Positions 47,174-56,432 of a DNA stretch of 64,000 bases are shown in pieces. Source of the DNA: Bacteroidota bacterium (lineage in GTDB: Bacteria; Bacteroidota; Bacteroidia; 2-12-FULL-35-15); assembly GCA_947469885.1 (NCBI GenBank), contig CANIQT010000015.1, positions 1 to 64,000 of the forward strand. The letters are read 5' to 3'. A program made the position numbers and the translations under genes. Within the stretch, counting starts at the first letter, position 1. The number at the start of each line of letters is the position of its first letter. The notes under the pieces were generated by a model. The model saw only the letters and a list, made by a program, of their open reading frames with translations, was not told the origin of the DNA and did not search any database.

Positions 47174-47722
47174 ATGAAAATCTATACCAAAACAGGCGAT
47201 AAAGGACAAACCTCATTAATAGGAGGTACTCGTGTTCCCAAACATCACATCCGCATTGAATCTTATGGAACAGTTGACGAACTAAATTCTCATATAGGTT
47301 TAATCGGTGATCAGGATATAGATGCTCAATCAAAAAAAATATTAGTTGAAATACAAGACCGACTCTTCACCATTGGCGCATCTTTAGCTTCCGACCCCGA
47401 TAAATCGAAAATGAAAATTCCAGATTTAAAAGAAGAAGATGTTGTTCTTTTAGAAAATGAAATGGACAAGATGAATGAAACGTTGCCCGAAATGAAATCT
47501 TTTATTTTGCCCGGAGGACACACCACCGTTTCGTATTGCCACATTGCCCGCTGTGTGTGCCGCAGAGCAGAGCGCATCACCATCCAACTTTCAGAAAATA
47601 GTTTTGTTGCTGATTTAGTTATAAAATATTTAAACCGCCTGAGCGATTACTTATTTGTGCTCTCCCGAAAATTATCACACGATTTGAAGGCAGAAGAAAT
47701 TCCCTGGAAACCCAGAATGTAA
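47174..47722 (+). CDS. Cob(I)alamin adenosyltransferase, PduO type
   Basis: 182 residues. The ATP-binding motif TKTGDKGQTSLIGGTRVPK at the N-terminus, the YGTVDELNSHIG segment, and the central RCVCRRAERITIQL with conserved Arg are diagnostic for PduO-type ATP:corrinoid adenosyltransferases (MMAB family). It converts cob(I)alamin to adenosylcobalamin, the cofactor of enzymes such as methylmalonyl-CoA mutase. It lies 43 bp after the ABC ATPase gene, probably in one transcript. Confidence 0.92.
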   Translation: MKIYTKTGDKGQTSLIGGTRVPKHHIRIESYGTVDELNSHIGLIGDQDIDAQSKKILVEIQDRLFTIGASLASDPDKSKMKIPDLKEEDVVLLENEMDKMNETLPEMKSFILPGGHTTVSYCHIARCVCRRAERITIQLSENSFVADLVIKYLNRLSDYLFVLSRKLSHDLKAEEIPWKPRM

Positions 47723-47790
47723 TTTTTGTTAAATCAAAACTCTTTAAAACCCTTTATCAATTGTGGAAAACAAAAAATAGTCTTTTGGGC

Positions 47791-47820
47791 TTTGATTAGT
47801 GAAATTAATTTTTACTTTTG
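47791..47820 (+). promoter_or_regulatory. Promoter of the DUF2795 gene
   Basis: TTTG at 47791-47794 and TACTTTTG at 47813-47820, 18 bp apart. Both elements match the Bacteroidota consensus, giving a leader of about 40 nt. Confidence 0.65.
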
Positions 47821-47865
47821 CACAAAATTTGAAAATAATTAAAAATAATTTAGATAAATAACCGC

Positions 47866-48087
47866 ATGTATTGGACACTTGAATTAGCTAAAAACCTTGA
47901 AGACGCGCCTTGGCCCGCAACCAAAGAAGAATTAATTGACTTTGCAATCCGCTCAGGAGCACCCATGGAAGTAATTGAAAATCTTCAGGAAATTGAAGAC
48001 GAAGGAGAAATATATGAAACAATTGAAGAAATTTGGCCCGATTATCCAACCAAGGAAGACTTCTTTTTTAACGAAGATGAATATTAA
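47866..48087 (+). CDS. DUF2795 family protein
   Basis: 73 residues, strongly acidic. The start MYWTLELAKNLEDAPWPATK and RSGAPMEVIENLQEIEDEGE with a closing YETIEEIWPDYP are the standard form of this Bacteroidota-specific short family (DUF2795). It is highly conserved and usually has its own strong promoter, as here. The function is unknown. Confidence 0.85.
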   Translation: MYWTLELAKNLEDAPWPATKEELIDFAIRSGAPMEVIENLQEIEDEGEIYETIEEIWPDYPTKEDFFFNEDEY

Positions 48088-48106
48088 TATTTACTAAACA
48101 TAACGC

Positions 48107-48139
48107 AAAAACCCCGAAGAAATTCTTCGGGGGTTTTTT
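48107..48139 (+). terminator. Terminator of the DUF2795 gene
   Basis: AAAAACCCCGAAGAA and TTCTTCGGGGGTTTTTT form a near-perfect stem with a T run. Confidence 0.85.
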
Positions 48140-48193
48140 ATTTTAGTAGTTTTCGTCTCCATTAAATAACTCTTGGTTCTAAATTCCTAATTC

Positions 48194-49456
48194 TTAATTC
48201 CCTTCCACTTCCTCTATCGCAAATCCCAGGTGTTTCAAATCATTCCAGAAATTACGATACGATTTTTTTACTACTTCAGGTTGCTCTATCGTGATGGAAT
48301 CGAACACCATTGCTAGCGGAGCAAAAGCCATTGCCATGCGGTGGTCATCATACGTTTCAATCATTTTAGGAGGATGAAGTTTAGCAGGAGGTGTTAGTTT
48401 CATGCTGTTTTCATTTTCTATTTCCACCTTCACTCCCAATTTTGCAAGTTCATTCTGCAATGCTTCAATCCTGTCCGTTTCTTTTATTTTCAGGGTATGT
48501 AGCCCGTTAAAGAAAGCAGAGATATTTAGCGCACTTACTACTACTGCAATGGTCTGCACCAAATCAGGGCAATCAGAAAAATCAAAACCAAAATGCTCTT
48601 CAATTAATTTTGTTTTTGTAATCCTGATTCCTTCTTCCGAATATTCCGATTTAATTCCGAAAAAAGTAAACATATCTGCCACCATTCCATCTCCTTGCAA
48701 ACTTGGGCGTTTCAATCCCTTTATCATAAAGTCTGTTTCTTTTGCCAATGCTCCTATAGCATACCAGTAAGAAGCCGAACTCCAGTCAGCTTCTACTTTA
48801 TACACGTAATTTTCTTCACTCTTTTTATAATAATTTTGCTGACTCACCGAAATACTTTCATCCTGCCAAATACCATACACCCTGAACTCTTGCATCATTT
48901 TCATGGTCATATCAATGTAAGGGCGTGATGTAACTTCTCCTTTAAATTTTATTACCAATCCGTTTTTCAATTCAGGTGCAATTAGGAGTAATGCCGAAAT
49001 AAACTGACTACTAACACTTCCATCCACTTCCACTTCTCCACCTGTTAAATGTTTCCCTGTTATCTGCAATGGTGGATACCCTTCTTGCTCCAGGTATTCA
49101 ATGTCTGCACCTAATTGACGCAATGCTTCCACCAATATTCCAATCGGGCGTTTCTTCATTCTACTATTGCCTGTCAAAGTATATGTACCTTGGCGAGTGG
49201 CAAGAAAAGCAGTTAAAAACCGCATGGTGGTACCTGCTCCTCCAACATCGTAAGTTACATCATTTATTGCTGAAACATTTATTGTATTCAATATCTTTTG
49301 AAGTATAACCGTATCTTCTGCGGTGGAAAGATTTTTTATTTCAAATTTATCTTTACACAATGCCTGTATAATCAATACCCGATTGCTTTCGCTTTTGGAG
49401 GAAGAAAGTGCAACACTTCCTTTTAATGTCTTGGTGGGATGAGAAATGCGGTACAT
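48194..49456 (-). CDS. aroA: 3-phosphoshikimate 1-carboxyvinyltransferase (EPSP synthase)
   Basis: 420-421 residues. The start is at one of two consecutive ATG codons (49459 or 49456). The N-terminal KGSVALSSSKSESNRVLIIQ binds phosphoshikimate and VGGAGTTMRFLTAFLA is the PEP-site motif. NSRMKKRPIGILVEALRQLG and the C-terminal TYDDHRMAMAFAPLAM with the catalytic residues are intact. It adds enolpyruvate to shikimate-3-phosphate in the aromatic amino acid pathway. It overlaps the end of aroB by a few bases, indicating translational coupling. Confidence 0.95.
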   Translation of the reverse strand: MYRISHPTKTLKGSVALSSSKSESNRVLIIQALCKDKFEIKNLSTAEDTVILQKILNTINVSAINDVTYDVGGAGTTMRFLTAFLATRQGTYTLTGNSRMKKRPIGILVEALRQLGADIEYLEQEGYPPLQITGKHLTGGEVEVDGSVSSQFISALLLIAPELKNGLVIKFKGEVTSRPYIDMTMKMMQEFRVYGIWQDESISVSQQNYYKKSEENYVYKVEADWSSASYWYAIGALAKETDFMIKGLKRPSLQGDGMVADMFTFFGIKSEYSEEGIRITKTKLIEEHFGFDFSDCPDLVQTIAVVVSALNISAFFNGLHTLKIKETDRIEALQNELAKLGVKVEIENENSMKLTPPAKLHPPKMIETYDDHRMAMAFAPLAMVFDSITIEQPEVVKKSYRNFWNDLKHLGFAIEEVEGN

Positions 49457-50550
49457 CATTTTCTAAAAACACTTACTTGTTTCGAATAATAATTCAGCGA
49501 TTCCTTTATCAAATCCGAAGTTGCTGCTTTATTTATTTCGCATTTACCAATATCGGACAACAACGAAAAATTAATTTCTCTTTTTGTATTTTTTTTATCA
49601 TGGCACATCAATTCAATTATTCTGGTGTAATACTTTTTTTCGATTTTTACAGATGCAAAATTACTCAAAATAAATCGTGTAATTTCTTTCAGTTCCCTTT
49701 CTTTTAATTTGCATACTTTGGTTGACAAATACGATTCGCATATAATACCTATTGCCACTGCTTCACCGTGCAACAATTGTTTTTGGCTTTTTTCTTCCAT
49801 AAAAAAAGTTTCCAGTGCATGGCCAATGGTATGTCCGAAATTTAAAATTTTTCTCAACCCTTTTTCCATTGGATCTTTTTGTACTATTTCATTTTTTATT
49901 TTAATAGACGCAATAATACAATTCTCTAATAATTCCAAATCGGCAAATTTACACTCGGCTATTTTTTTCCAGTATTTCGCATCAGCCACCAATCCATGTT
50001 TAATTATCTCTGCAATACCTGATAATAGCTGTCGTGCATCTAGTGTGGACAAAAAATCAGGGCATACAAAAACTGCTTTCGGGTTGGCAAATACTCCTAT
50101 TTCATTTTTTAGATTGTCAGCATTAATACCTGTTTTGCCACCAGCCGATGCGTCCACCTGTGCAAGTAATGTAGTTGGAATAGTTATAAAATCAATTCCT
50201 CTTTTAAAGGTAGCAGCTGCAAATCCCCCTAAATCACTTATTACTCCGCCACCTAAATTAATAAGCAACGAATTTCTGTCACCACCATAATCGCTAAGTG
50301 TAGCCCAAAGTTGTGCACAAATTTCAATTGTTTTATTTTCTTCCCCACTTTCAATTTCAATTATTTCAGCATCCCTGAATTGTTCTATTTCCGACACTAA
50401 TTGAGGATAACAATACTTCATCGAATTTTCATCCACCAAAACAAAAAGTTTGGAATACCCTCTTTTATTGGCTTTCAGAAATTTTTTTATTTCTTTTGAA
50501 ATATTCTTTGAAACGAAGATGGAATAATTGGAGGATTTGATTTCAGTCAT
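49456..50550 (-). CDS. aroB: 3-dehydroquinate synthase
   Basis: 364 residues. The NAD-binding motif [20 protein letters not shown] and the zinc-site segment [17 protein letters not shown] with [15 protein letters not shown] (metal-binding His residues) identify AroB. It converts DAHP to 3-dehydroquinate, an early step of the shikimate pathway. It is cotranscribed with aroA, overlapping the aroA start. Confidence 0.95.
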   Translation of the reverse strand: MTEIKSSNYSIFVSKNISKEIKKFLKANKRGYSKLFVLVDENSMKYCYPQLVSEIEQFRDAEIIEIESGEENKTIEICAQLWATLSDYGGDRNSLLINLGGGVISDLGGFAAATFKRGIDFITIPTTLLAQVDASAGGKTGINADNLKNEIGVFANPKAVFVCPDFLSTLDARQLLSGIAEIIKHGLVADAKYWKKIAECKFADLELLENCIIASIKIKNEIVQKDPMEKGLRKILNFGHTIGHALETFFMEEKSQKQLLHGEAVAIGIICESYLSTKVCKLKERELKEITRFILSNFASVKIEKKYYTRIIELMCHDKKNTKREINFSLLSDIGKCEINKAATSDLIKESLNYYSKQVSVFRK

Positions 50551-50594
50551 TGCGGTCTTTAATAGTTAACAAATGTAGTAAAAATAAAAAAACA

Positions 50595-50602
50595 TATCTT
50601 TG
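50595..50602 (+). promoter_or_regulatory. -7 promoter element TATCTTTG
   Basis: Full TAnnTTTG match, 17 bp before the ATG of the cyclophilin gene. It supports ATG 50619 as the start. Confidence 0.6.
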
Positions 50603-50618
50603 CAAAAAAATAAAGAAT

Positions 50619-51059
50619 ATGCAAACAGCAGAAATAGTGACCACTAAAGGTACCATGAAAGTGGAGTTTTTCGAAAAAGATGCTCCCAACACCGTAAAAA
50701 ACTTTTGCGATTTGGCAAACAAAGGCTTTTATAACGGATTAAAATTTCACCGTGTTATTCCCGATTTTGTGGTACAGGGCGGTTGCCCCAACGGAACAGG
50801 AAGTGGCGGACCGGGCTACAAAATTAATTGTGAATTGACAGGTGAAAATCAATATCACGACAAAGGAGTACTTTCTATGGCACATGCCGGCAGAGATACA
50901 GGAGGTTCCCAGTTTTTTATTGTATTGAGTAGGGACAATACTGCTCATCTTGATAGAAATCATACTTGCTTTGGAAAGATTACAGAAGGATTGGAAGTGG
51001 TTGATAAAATCCGACAAGGGGATGTAATTCAAAAAATACTAGTTCACACAACTGCTTAA
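50619..51059 (+). CDS. Peptidyl-prolyl cis-trans isomerase, cyclophilin type
   Basis: 146 residues from ATG 50619, short like cytoplasmic bacterial cyclophilins. The upstream extension of the frame is discarded because of the promoter. Motifs: [20 protein letters not shown] with the catalytic Arg, [18 protein letters not shown], and [18 protein letters not shown]. It assists protein folding by isomerising X-Pro bonds. There is no signal peptide. It is divergent from aroB. Confidence 0.92.
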   Translation: MQTAEIVTTKGTMKVEFFEKDAPNTVKNFCDLANKGFYNGLKFHRVIPDFVVQGGCPNGTGSGGPGYKINCELTGENQYHDKGVLSMAHAGRDTGGSQFFIVLSRDNTAHLDRNHTCFGKITEGLEVVDKIRQGDVIQKILVHTTA

Positions 51060-51124
51060 TTACTCCGTTAATAAACAAATTTTACCATTCGTGTAATTTT
51101 TGTTCTGCCAAAATAAGCAAAGTG

Positions 51125-51206
51125 TAATTTTGTATTGAAATTTTTAATACATGGTTTGTGTGTTAATTTTATTTCACAGAGGGAATGGTCCGTAGCAACC
51201 ATTCCC
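51125..51206 (+). promoter_or_regulatory. Promoter and hairpin leader of the LytS/LytT-like pair
   Basis: TAATTTTG at 51125-51132 is a full -7 match. Downstream, GGGAATGGT (51181-51189) and ACCATTCCC (51198-51206) form a perfect 9-bp hairpin, followed by a TTATTTATT stretch just before the ATG at 51224. The hairpin could be an attenuator, or the terminator of the cyclophilin gene with the promoter lying upstream of it. Confidence 0.45.
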
Positions 51207-51223
51207 TTATTTATTCCTGACTC

Positions 51224-52282
51224 ATGACACAAAAAAAACTATATTGGATTTGTCAGCTTGGCGGATGGTTGATTTTTGTATTGTTTCAGTGTGTGTTTGC
51301 CCAACTCAATGGCAATTTTAACATCAGTTTTGCCATCAGTCAATTTATTCTTTTTGTTTTTGGTGTTTTCCTCTCTCACGTTTACCGTAGCATTATTATT
51401 CAGTTTGGGTGGTTACGATTAAATACTCTTTTAGTAATTCCGCTTGTTATTTTTGCAAGTGTACTCTTCGCTACCCTTCACGATTATGGGCAATACGCAA
51501 TAGAATCACTTATCAACATTTCCGGGAACAAACATCAAAATAATATTGTTGTTGTTTCTGCGGTTTTAAACTTGGCGTTTGTTTATTTTTTCTGGTCGCT
51601 TATTTATTTTCTGTTCCATTTCATTCAGAATTATAAAAGAGCTGAGATAGAAAATCTGAAATGGGAAGCATCCATTAATGAAATAGAACTGAACAAACTT
51701 AAATCGCAATTGAATCCTCACTTTATATTTAATGCCATGAATAGTATAAGAGCTTTGGTGGACGAAAACCCCATGAAGTCGAAGGAAGCAATTACTCAAC
51801 TAAGCAACCTTTTAAGAAATACGTTGCAAATGGGAAAAAATAAAGTAATTGCTTTTGACGAAGAATTAAAAATAGTAAACGATTATCTTGCACTGGAATC
51901 AGTTCGTTACGAAGAGCGTTTAAAAGTAATTATGCAGATAGATGCACGAAGCTCAGAATTTGAAGTGCCCCCTTTAATGATTCAAACGTTGGTGGAAAAC
52001 GGCATTAAACACGGCATTTCGAAACTTACCAAAGGGGGGATTTTGGAAGTGATTACAAAAATTGAAAAAGAAAAACTAGTAATTATTATTCGCAACAGCG
52101 GACAACTGAAAGAAAACACTACGAGTGATAGTGGTTTTGGAATAAAGAATACCATGCAGCGTTTGCAATTGTTGTATGGTACTGCAGCATCTTTAAAAAT
52201 AAAAAATCAAGATTTGAACCATGTAATAACTGAATTAATAATTCCTAAAAACTTAATTAATTATGAAGGCAATAATAATTGA
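51224..52282 (+). CDS. LytS-like sensor histidine kinase
   Basis: 352 residues. Four membrane segments occupy residues 5-140 (LGGWLIFVLFQCVFAQLNGN ... LAFVYFFWSLIYFLFHFI). The cytoplasmic kinase has the His_kinase (PF06580) motif QLNPHFIFNAMNSIRALVDE with the phospho-accepting His. The ATP-binding N box is IQTLVENGIKHGIS and the G box is SGFGIKNTMQRLQLLYG. Its gene overlaps the response regulator gene by 20 bp. The signal sensed is unknown; related pairs in Bacteroidota regulate surface or carbohydrate functions. Confidence 0.9.
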   Translation: MTQKKLYWICQLGGWLIFVLFQCVFAQLNGNFNISFAISQFILFVFGVFLSHVYRSIIIQFGWLRLNTLLVIPLVIFASVLFATLHDYGQYAIESLINISGNKHQNNIVVVSAVLNLAFVYFFWSLIYFLFHFIQNYKRAEIENLKWEASINEIELNKLKSQLNPHFIFNAMNSIRALVDENPMKSKEAITQLSNLLRNTLQMGKNKVIAFDEELKIVNDYLALESVRYEERLKVIMQIDARSSEFEVPPLMIQTLVENGIKHGISKLTKGGILEVITKIEKEKLVIIIRNSGQLKENTTSDSGFGIKNTMQRLQLLYGTAASLKIKNQDLNHVITELIIPKNLINYEGNNN

Positions 52283-52985
52283 TGACGAGCGTTTGGCACG
52301 TCAGGAACTGAAAAATTTATTAGCAGAATATCCAGAAGTACAAATAGTGGGAGAAGCTGCTAATGCTGAACAAGCAATGGAAATGATTGAGAAATTAAAT
52401 CCAGATGTAATATTTCTGGACATTCAAATGCCTGGCAAAAATGGTTTCGAATTGCTGGAACAAATCAGTGGTGTGCCCGAAGTAGTATTTGTTACTGCGT
52501 TTGATGAGTATGCTATTCGTGCCTTTGAAGTAAATGCACTGGATTATTTGTTGAAACCTATTCAACCAACACGATTGGCAGAAACAGTGAAAAAAATTTT
52601 GAACAAAGAAAGTCTGGACAAAGCGGAAACCACTCCTCCAACTTATTTACTTTCCGAAAAAGATCAGGTATTTGTAAAAGATGGAGATAAATGCTGGTTT
52701 GTAAAGTTGAGTGATGTTAGGCTTTTGGAGTCGGAAGGAAATTATGTGAGAGTTCATTTTGACAAAAACCATCCCTTGATTCTTCGTTCATTAAATCAAC
52801 TGGAAGAACGTTTGGATGTAAGAACATTTTTTAGAGCAAGCCGGAAATATATTATTAATTTGAAATGGGTGGAAGGAATAGAAAACTGGTTCAGCGGAGG
52901 ATTGATGGTTACTTTAAAAGGAGGAGAACGAATAGAGTTATCAAGAAGACAGGCTGCGAGGTTGAGGGAGTTGATGAGTTTGTGA
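52263..52985 (+). CDS. LytTR-type response regulator
   Basis: 240 residues. The N-terminal receiver domain has IIIDDERLARQELKNLL (acidic pair), the phospho-acceptor Asp in VIFLDIQMPGKNGFE, and the Lys in LDYLLKPIQPTRLAET. The C-terminal LytTR DNA-binding domain has VRLLESEGNYVRVHFDKN, FFRASRKYIINLKWVEGIEN and a final ELSRRQAARLRELM. It is the partner of the kinase at 51224 and is translationally coupled to it. Confidence 0.93.
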   Translation: MKAIIIDDERLARQELKNLLAEYPEVQIVGEAANAEQAMEMIEKLNPDVIFLDIQMPGKNGFELLEQISGVPEVVFVTAFDEYAIRAFEVNALDYLLKPIQPTRLAETVKKILNKESLDKAETTPPTYLLSEKDQVFVKDGDKCWFVKLSDVRLLESEGNYVRVHFDKNHPLILRSLNQLEERLDVRTFFRASRKYIINLKWVEGIENWFSGGLMVTLKGGERIELSRRQAARLRELMSL

Positions 52986-53066
52986 GAAAAAAGAGTTGAG
53001 GAGGATTTTTTTATTACACAGAGTTAAAAGGAGGAGACACAGAGTTTCACAGAGCTTTTTTAGAAT
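52986..53066. repeat. Short dispersed repeat stretch
   Basis: ACACAGAGTT ... ACACAGAGTTTCACAGAGC, a typical intergenic repeat of Bacteroidota, fills most of the 81 bp between convergent genes. Clear pairing is limited. Confidence 0.4.
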
Positions 53067-53657
53067 TTATACATTGGTATTTAGAATTTCTGATTTTACA
53101 TATTGCTGCAACTCCGGAAAGAAAATTTTAAATTCATTTTCAAATAAATCAAAATGTTCTTTTAAGTCGTGTATGGCTTGTTCCATATTCGATTCAAATG
53201 TTGCTCTGCGCGACATACCATATAAAACTCTTTCAATTCCTTCCAGCTTTGAATACCCAAAAAGAATGTTATGCTCCAGCATATATTTTGTAAAGCGAGC
53301 AGATTTTTCTGGGAGAATAGAATGATTGTTATTTATAATAGAATAAATATTTTGCACAAATATTTCCAACTCTATTTCAGAATATTTTTTCCAATTAATT
53401 GCTAAATAATGGTCGTAATAAATATCAACTATTACACTTGAATATTTTTTATACTTCGCTCTTAACCTTTGTTTGCTTTGTTCTACTACTGGATGCGAAT
53501 CGGTAAATGAATCTATTTTTCGATGCAGAATAATTCCCTGTTGTATCTCTTTCGAAAAGTTATTGTAGGCACTTCCTTTTACTGAGTCAGCAATAAAATT
53601 GCCGATAATTAATCCTTCGCTATTTCCTGCAAGATAAAGGTGGGAGAGAAAATTCAT
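53067..53657 (-). CDS. acpH: ACP phosphodiesterase (AcpH/DUF479 family)
   Basis: 196 residues. The N-terminus MNFLSHLYLAGNSEGLIIGN with FIADSVKG, and the metal-ligand segment QGIILHRKIDSFTDSHPVV, are the family hallmarks (an HD-like metal site). YYDHYLAINWKKYS and the C-terminal helical part agree. It removes the 4'-phosphopantetheine group from acyl carrier protein. It is probably cotranscribed with mazG, which ends 12 bp upstream. Confidence 0.88.
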   Translation of the reverse strand: MNFLSHLYLAGNSEGLIIGNFIADSVKGSAYNNFSKEIQQGIILHRKIDSFTDSHPVVEQSKQRLRAKYKKYSSVIVDIYYDHYLAINWKKYSEIELEIFVQNIYSIINNNHSILPEKSARFTKYMLEHNILFGYSKLEGIERVLYGMSRRATFESNMEQAIHDLKEHFDLFENEFKIFFPELQQYVKSEILNTNV

Positions 53658-53668
53658 TTATAAATTGA

Positions 53669-54436
53669 TTACAATTTTTTTGCTTCGTTCCAATACACAT
53701 CCATTTCTGCCAACGTCATATCGCTTAATTGTTTTCCCACTTTGGCCGCTCCTGCTTCCAAATATTGAAACCGTTTGATAAATTTTTTATTTGTTTTCTC
53801 CAATGCATCTTCTGGATTAATATTTACAAATCGAGCATAATTAATCAACGAAAATAAAACATCACCAAACTCACCTTCTATCTTTTCGAATGGAGCACCG
53901 CTATCCACTTCATGTCTTAGTTCATTAATCTCTTCTTGCACTTTTTCCCACACCTGTCCAGGGTTTTCCCAATCAAAACCAACAGCACGAGCCTTTTCTT
54001 GTATGCGCGATGCTTTTACTAATGATGGTAACGAAACAGGAACACCACCTAATACTGATTTGTTTCCTTCTTTTAATTTTAATTTTTCCCAATTTTGTTT
54101 TACCTCTTCTTCGTCCGCCACTTTAACATCACCATATATATGCGGATGACGATGAATTAATTTTTCGCACAATGAATTAATAACTTCAGTAATTGTAAAC
54201 TCATTAGTTTCGGAAGCAATACGGGCATAAAAAACTATGTGTAATAAAATATCACCCAGTTCTTTTTTTATTCCTTGCATATCCTTTTCTATGATTGCAT
54301 CTGCGAGTTCGTATGTTTCCTCGATAGTAAGGTGACGCAAACTTTCAATAGTTTGTTTTTTATCCCATGGACATTGCTCGCGCAATTCGTCCATAATAAT
54401 TAATAATCGTTCAAATGCTTTTAATTTTTCTTCCAT
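53669..54436 (-). CDS. mazG: Nucleoside triphosphate pyrophosphohydrolase
   Basis: 255 residues with two MazG domains, as in the E. coli protein. Motifs: LIIMDELREQCPWDKKQTIE, EETYELADAIIEKDMQGIKK with the Mg-binding Glu residues, ELGDILLHIVFYARIA, and in the second half EEINELRHEV and EGEFGDVLFSLINYARFV. It hydrolyses NTPs to NMP and PPi, limiting incorporation of aberrant nucleotides. Confidence 0.93.
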   Translation of the reverse strand: MEEKLKAFERLLIIMDELREQCPWDKKQTIESLRHLTIEETYELADAIIEKDMQGIKKELGDILLHIVFYARIASETNEFTITEVINSLCEKLIHRHPHIYGDVKVADEEEVKQNWEKLKLKEGNKSVLGGVPVSLPSLVKASRIQEKARAVGFDWENPGQVWEKVQEEINELRHEVDSGAPFEKIEGEFGDVLFSLINYARFVNINPEDALEKTNKKFIKRFQYLEAGAAKVGKQLSDMTLAEMDVYWNEAKKL

Positions 54437-54509
54437 TAGTTTCTTTTTAGAAATACAAATGTAACGCTATTGAGTTTACAACAACTATAGTGTAAGCCAA
54501 TAATTTTAA

Positions 54510-54517
54510 TAATTTTG
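54510..54517 (+). promoter_or_regulatory. -7 promoter element TAATTTTG
   Basis: Full TAnnTTTG match, 37 bp before ATG 54555. It probably starts the four-gene envelope operon to 58486. Confidence 0.55.
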
Positions 54518-54554
54518 TACGCCTTTTAAAAAAGCAAACAATTATTCCCTTTTG

Positions 54555-55652
54555 ATGCAACGAATACGAATACATTTTAAGTTATTTATTTTATTACTTC
54601 TGCCTGTTTTGGTGCAGGCTCAGGATTCTCCACGTCACGATTTTCTACTTTCCGTTCAGGGGCATGCCGGATATATTATTGCACACAGAGGCAATATGAC
54701 CCAATTAATAAAAGGTCATGTGTTTGGTGCAGAGCTAAATTATATTTTCAGAACCGATGGAAGCAAGCCTTGGCAACAGATTCATAAATATCCTGAAATT
54801 GGAATGTGTGCATTGCATTTGGATTTAGGAAACCCAAAACAGTTAGGAAGTTTAGAAGCCATCTATCCTTACACTAATATCCGTTTGAATAAGTTAAGCA
54901 AAAAAACAAGTTTGAATTTGCGCTTGGGTTTTGGTTTAGGGTATATCACCAGACCTTTTGATAGGATAGACAATCATCAAAACAATGCCATTGGTTCGCA
55001 TTTAAATGGATTTGTAAATCTAAGAATGAGCATTGCTAGGATGCTTACCAAATCATGGAGATTGGATGCTGGAATAGGATTAACTCATGCATCAAACGGA
55101 GCCATTACCACTCCCAATTTGGGAATAAATATTGCTACTGTTAATCTTGGAGTGAATTACGTATTTGGAAATAAAAATCTTCAATTGAAAAAAGATTCGA
55201 TTGCAAAAGCAAAAAAAGAATGGCATCCTCAACTAATTGGTGTGGTAGGAATAAAAGAGATGATGCCACCCGGAACGCAACGGTACATGGCTTACGGGCT
55301 GATGGCAAACTTTTATCACAACTCCAACTACAAAAATAAAATTGGTGGAGGAATAGAGATGTCGTACAACAATTCGTTGAAAAAATTATTGAAAGATGAT
55401 ACATTAAGTTTTTCTAATTCCAATTTGTTACGTGCAGGCGTTAAGTTTTGTTATTCGTTTAACATGCACCGTGTTTCGTTACCAATTGATTTTGGTGTGT
55501 ACTTTTACGACAATAGAAATTATGACGGAAGATTTTTTCATCGCATCGGAATAAGATACATGGTTACAAAACACATCATCGCAAACGTAACATTAATAAC
55601 TCATTGGGCGGTAGCCGATTATTTTGAATGGGGAATAGGTTATCAGTTATAA
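54555..55652 (+). CDS. Acyloxyacyl hydrolase, lipid A deacylase (PagL-like)
   Basis: 365 residues from ATG 54555; an upstream TTG is not needed. The signal peptide ends near LLPVLVQAQ. The body is a beta-barrel with the PagL catalytic pattern: GIGLTHASNGAITTPNLGIN supplies the His and Ser of the H-x-S-N motif. KTSLNLRLGFGLGYITRPFD is also conserved. The family hydrolyses acyl groups of lipid A in the outer membrane. A longer C-terminal half is usual in Bacteroidota. It is the first gene of an operon with a lipoprotein and two envelope genes. Confidence 0.82.
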   Translation: MQRIRIHFKLFILLLLPVLVQAQDSPRHDFLLSVQGHAGYIIAHRGNMTQLIKGHVFGAELNYIFRTDGSKPWQQIHKYPEIGMCALHLDLGNPKQLGSLEAIYPYTNIRLNKLSKKTSLNLRLGFGLGYITRPFDRIDNHQNNAIGSHLNGFVNLRMSIARMLTKSWRLDAGIGLTHASNGAITTPNLGINIATVNLGVNYVFGNKNLQLKKDSIAKAKKEWHPQLIGVVGIKEMMPPGTQRYMAYGLMANFYHNSNYKNKIGGGIEMSYNNSLKKLLKDDTLSFSNSNLLRAGVKFCYSFNMHRVSLPIDFGVYFYDNRNYDGRFFHRIGIRYMVTKHIIANVTLITHWAVADYFEWGIGYQL

Positions 55653-55664
55653 TTTAATATAAAA

Positions 55665-56429
55665 ATGAAACAATTTGAAAATTTGAAAGCAAAACAACTT
55701 ATACCAAATACTTTTTTTCTGCTTTTATTGGGAATGGTTTTTCTTTCTTCCTGCAAAAAACAAAATGCCTGCGATTGCATTAAACGCACAGGCACTATAG
55801 AAACTACCAAACGCTGGGTGAGTAATTTTGATAAGTTATTGGTAAAAGATAATTTGAATGTTTTTATTACTCAAGCTCCGGAGTTTAGTGTGGAAGTAGA
55901 AGCAGGAAAAAATGTTGGGTGGCTGATAGAAACAGAAGTGGATAATGGAACATTGGTAATTACAAATAAAAACCGCTGCAATTGGGCACGCAGCTATAAC
56001 AAAACTCTGAACGTTTACGTTCACATGCCGGTAATAAATTACATTACATCGGACGGAACAGGAAATATTAAAAGCATGAATACCATTACTACACCTGATT
56101 TTGATATACAGATAAAAAACTCAGGGAACATTGACCTAACTGTAAATAACCACAGCGTAACTTCTCACATTTTCGGATATGGTGATGTAACCCTTAGTGG
56201 AACTACACATGAACATGATGCTGATATTGGCGGCTGCTCTTTTTTAAATTGCAAAGACTTGCACACTTCAATTACTTATGTTCATACCTTTACCACGGGC
56301 CTATGTTATGTAAATGCAACTGATGAATTAAAATGTTACATTGATTTGAACGGTGATGTATATTGTTACGGAAACCCACCAACCATTGATAAAAAGATAA
56401 CAGGAGATGGAAAATTATATTTTGAATAA
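55665..56429 (+). CDS. DUF2807 (head GIN domain) lipoprotein
   Basis: 254 residues. The lipoprotein signal peptide has the lipobox LSSC with the modified Cys at about residue 30 (FLLLLGMVFLSSCKKQNACD). The rest is a DUF2807-type beta-helix (FDKLLVKDNLNVFITQAPEF, INYITSDGTGNIKSMNTITT, IKNSGNIDLTVNNHSVTSH). It is presumably anchored to the outer membrane. Function unknown. The gene starts 12 bp after the preceding one and is followed after 3 bp by the next. Confidence 0.85.
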   Translation: MKQFENLKAKQLIPNTFFLLLLGMVFLSSCKKQNACDCIKRTGTIETTKRWVSNFDKLLVKDNLNVFITQAPEFSVEVEAGKNVGWLIETEVDNGTLVITNKNRCNWARSYNKTLNVYVHMPVINYITSDGTGNIKSMNTITTPDFDIQIKNSGNIDLTVNNHSVTSHIFGYGDVTLSGTTHEHDADIGGCSFLNCKDLHTSITYVHTFTTGLCYVNATDELKCYIDLNGDVYCYGNPPTIDKKITGDGKLYFE

Positions 56430-56432
56430 CCA

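Noticed and set aside
49709-50290. 193-codon plus-strand ORF inside aroB
   Set aside because: Antisense shadow; aroB is complete with all motifs.
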